Made by a program: the position numbers and the translations under genes. 64,000 nucleotides of DNA from Reichenbachiella faecimaris (lineage in GTDB: Bacteria > Bacteroidota > Bacteroidia > Cytophagales > Cyclobacteriaceae), in the NCBI RefSeq assembly GCF_900176375.1, contig NZ_FWYF01000003.1, forward strand, positions 496,001 to 560,000. Reading direction: 5' to 3'. Shown piece by piece: positions 62,302 through 64,000 of the stretch. Position 1 is the first letter of the stretch; each line of letters starts with the position of its first letter. The notes under the pieces were generated by a model. It was not told where the DNA came from and did not search any database. It saw only the letters and a list, made by a program, of their open reading frames with translations.

Positions 62302-63992
62302 TATTTTAGGTGTAGATTTTTTCTGGTCAGCACAAAGATGGTGAATTCGGGATCTTCGTGTTGAATGGTGATCGTGATTGCACTTTTGCCCTGAGGAACC
62401 ATAACAATACCCTTCTGGTCTTTGAATCCATACCAAAGGTTAAGCTTTTTGCCCTTATTGATTTCGATTTCAGAATCATTCAAATGCTCTGTGATTAGAC
62501 GCTTAGCTCTTGATTCAGTCATGTTTTGGTCAGACGTGTGCTGAAAAAACTTGATCTGCTCTCCATAGCTATTTTTTAATAGCAGGAAAACAGGAGATGG
62601 AAATTTTGTACCGTCATCTGAAATGCTAAATCCATCTGGGACATTAAATCGAATGCCAAGACCTTCATTTTCATAAACCGGATTTTCGAAGTAGTAGGGT
62701 AGGGCTTGACTTGATGCAGCATGCTTTTTCCCGTTCAGGGTGAAAGATTGCACTTGGATGTGTGTAATCTGCGACATGTATTTGAGGTATGAACTGTTGA
62801 GAACTGCACCAATTCCGCTTTTGTACAATGCAATTTTTAACGCAGAATTGGTTTCTATTTCTGAGGTGAGGTCTTGAGTAACCCAAACACCATCAAGAGC
62901 AACTTCTACCCATAATTTTGGAGACCAAAACCACTGGTTATAGGTATAGCCATAAACCAGTCTTGCAGGTATTTGCAAAGCCAAAACAAGTTGATAATAG
63001 GTGAGATGGGGATAAGATTGAGCTCGTGCATAGGATTTTAATGCTTTTAGTTTTTCAGTTTGATTTAGTGAGTCTTGGATCAATGAGTCAAGAATGGTTT
63101 GAGTGTTTGAGTTTTGCCAAAGAATTTCAGGCATAGAAGATGCCAAGGTGTCAGATTGTATCCACGATTGTTTTTCGTTAGAATTAATTAAAATGACAGA
63201 ACTGCTGTCTTGAGAATTGATTTTTTGATTGCCGTGGGTGAGACCAGAACGTGCCAGACTATCTAATCCAGCTATTTTTAATTTAACCAAAGAGATCTGG
63301 TTGGGGTCAGGAAACCGGATATTCGAAAGCAAGCGTCCTTGATCAAAACCATCTGGCTCAAAAAATTGAGATGGTCGAACTTGCGTGGTTCTAGTCAGTT
63401 TGATTGCTCCAAATGGTGATGGATAGCTCGTTTGAACTAAGTAGAAATTTTTGTCATACTTGCTGAGTGTGAATTGTGAACCTATAGATTCTTTCACCAA
63501 TTTCAATTTTTGAGCTTTTTCAACAGAAAAATCAATGAGTTCCCTTTTTACTTCAACTACTTGATTCAACTCTGGTGAGAAAGTCTGATAGCAGATTTGA
63601 GCACCAAGGGTATCGAGCCGCCTCAAGCTCAATGTTCTTATCTTTTCTGGGCCGTATACAACCATACTATCAGATAGATTAAGGGGTGTTGTGGTACCAT
63701 TGTCGAATCTAACTTCACGGCTCAATGTGTCTTGAAAAATGTGAGTCCAAGAAATAGACTTTAAAAATCCAGCTTCAGACTCGACAAAATGCACATCTGA
63801 TTTATACTGAAGTGTATCAGATAAAGTAAGTAGTTGAAACTGAAGTGAAGTGAATGTATGAGTATCCAGATCTACCTCAGTGCTTTGCTTGAAACTGCCT
63901 GCACGGTGGTTGTCGATTTCTATTTGATACTCCAAAGATTGAGCCTTGATGAAATTGGATAGAAATAACAAGCAGAGGAGAATGATCTTCAT
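62298..63992 (-). CDS. Secreted protein with degenerate transglutaminase-like domain
   Basis: The 564-residue protein has a signal peptide (to about IKAQS), a large N-terminal beta-rich region, and a transglutaminase-like core in residues about 305-385 with LQIPARLVYGYTYNQ and LWVEVALDGVWVTQDLT. The usual catalytic Cys before the IPAR block is missing (HLTYYQLVLALQIPAR) and the catalytic His is replaced in SPKLWVEV, where active enzymes have HAW; the Asp in VTQD is kept. It is therefore probably inactive as a transglutaminase or protease. The gene is complete; its ATG is 8 bp from the right edge. Confidence 0.7.
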   Translation of the reverse strand: MKIILLCLLFLSNFIKAQSLEYQIEIDNHRAGSFKQSTEVDLDTHTFTSLQFQLLTLSDTLQYKSDVHFVESEAGFLKSISWTHIFQDTLSREVRFDNGTTTPLNLSDSMVVYGPEKIRTLSLRRLDTLGAQICYQTFSPELNQVVEVKRELIDFSVEKAQKLKLVKESIGSQFTLSKYDKNFYLVQTSYPSPFGAIKLTRTTQVRPSQFFEPDGFDQGRLLSNIRFPDPNQISLVKLKIAGLDSLARSGLTHGNQKINSQDSSSVILINSNEKQSWIQSDTLASSMPEILWQNSNTQTILDSLIQDSLNQTEKLKALKSYARAQSYPHLTYYQLVLALQIPARLVYGYTYNQWFWSPKLWVEVALDGVWVTQDLTSEIETNSALKIALYKSGIGAVLNSSYLKYMSQITHIQVQSFTLNGKKHAASSQALPYYFENPVYENEGLGIRFNVPDGFSISDDGTKFPSPVFLLLKNSYGEQIKFFQHTSDQNMTESRAKRLITEHLNDSEIEINKGKKLNLWYGFKDQKGIVMVPQGKSAITITIQHEDPEFTIFVLTRKNLHLKY

Positions 63993-64000
63993 TAATGTTG

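Noticed and set aside
1-64000. CRISPR array, tRNA or rRNA genes, complete insertion sequence or prophage
   Set aside because: None were seen: repeats are palindromic singles, not spaced arrays, and no transposase, integrase or phage structural gene is present.

Overview
The window looks like a chromosomal segment of a Bacteroidota bacterium, probably order Cytophagales (inference from gene content; no rRNA is present to check). Supporting signs are TAnnTTTG -7 promoter boxes, a type IX secretion C-terminal signal on a subtilase, a FecI/FecR pair with an STN-domain protein, many short lipoproteins, an M57 HEMGH protease, the Bacteroidota-type split leu operon, and many non-ATG starts. No rRNA, tRNA, CRISPR array, phage or intact insertion sequence was seen.

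Layout. 1-980 is the start of a propeller-type sensor protein running off the left edge. 1.2-8.5 kb holds a bacterial voltage-gated sodium channel, queA, menC, a queuosine-precursor transporter, a GIY-YIG nuclease gene bracketed by two palindromic repeats, RNase Z, a STAS protein and purC, whose promoter overlaps a large perfect palindrome. 8.6-11.2 kb has a secreted MORN-repeat protein and a thiolase. 11.5-14.6 kb is a four-gene accessory operon (acidic Cys/Tyr-rich lipopeptide, sulfotransferase, membrane-anchored protein, DsbA-like oxidoreductase) framed by two near-identical 81-bp repeats that each end in an intrinsic terminator. 14.6-18 kb is an AraC regulator / DJ-1-PfpI / sialidase-like set, followed by a helical protein of unknown function.

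19.7-39.2 kb is a branched-chain amino acid and threonine supercluster: leuA (no regulatory domain), a small ORF and terminator, leuC, leuD, a second isopropylmalate/citramalate synthase with regulatory domain, leuB; then two tandem leader-peptide attenuators not visible as ordinary genes; then ilvE, ilvD, ilvB, ilvN, an aminotransferase, ilvA, thrA, thrB, a DUF1330 protein and thrC. ilvC is absent. The leaders are rich in Ile, Val, Leu and (leader 2) Thr codons, matching the end products of the genes downstream. Most of the looser junctions between genes in the ilv-thr half carry a palindromic intergenic element.

39.3-52 kb: a Kazal-type lipoprotein, a front-end type desaturase, a TPR histidine kinase, an ECF sigma / FecR / STN-surface-repeat trio, aroA, a tiny membrane protein, aroB, a highly structured intergenic region, and a YgiQ radical SAM protein. 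52-64 kb: an M57 metalloprotease lipoprotein, a T9SS-exported subtilase, a molybdopterin oxidoreductase, a ParE-type toxin-antitoxin pair, metG, a small membrane protein and a secreted protein with a degenerate transglutaminase domain.

The best candidates for something new are the tandem ilv-thr attenuators, the sulfotransferase/lipopeptide operon with its framing repeats, the sigma/anti-sigma/surface-repeat trio, and the palindromic repeats around the GIY-YIG gene.
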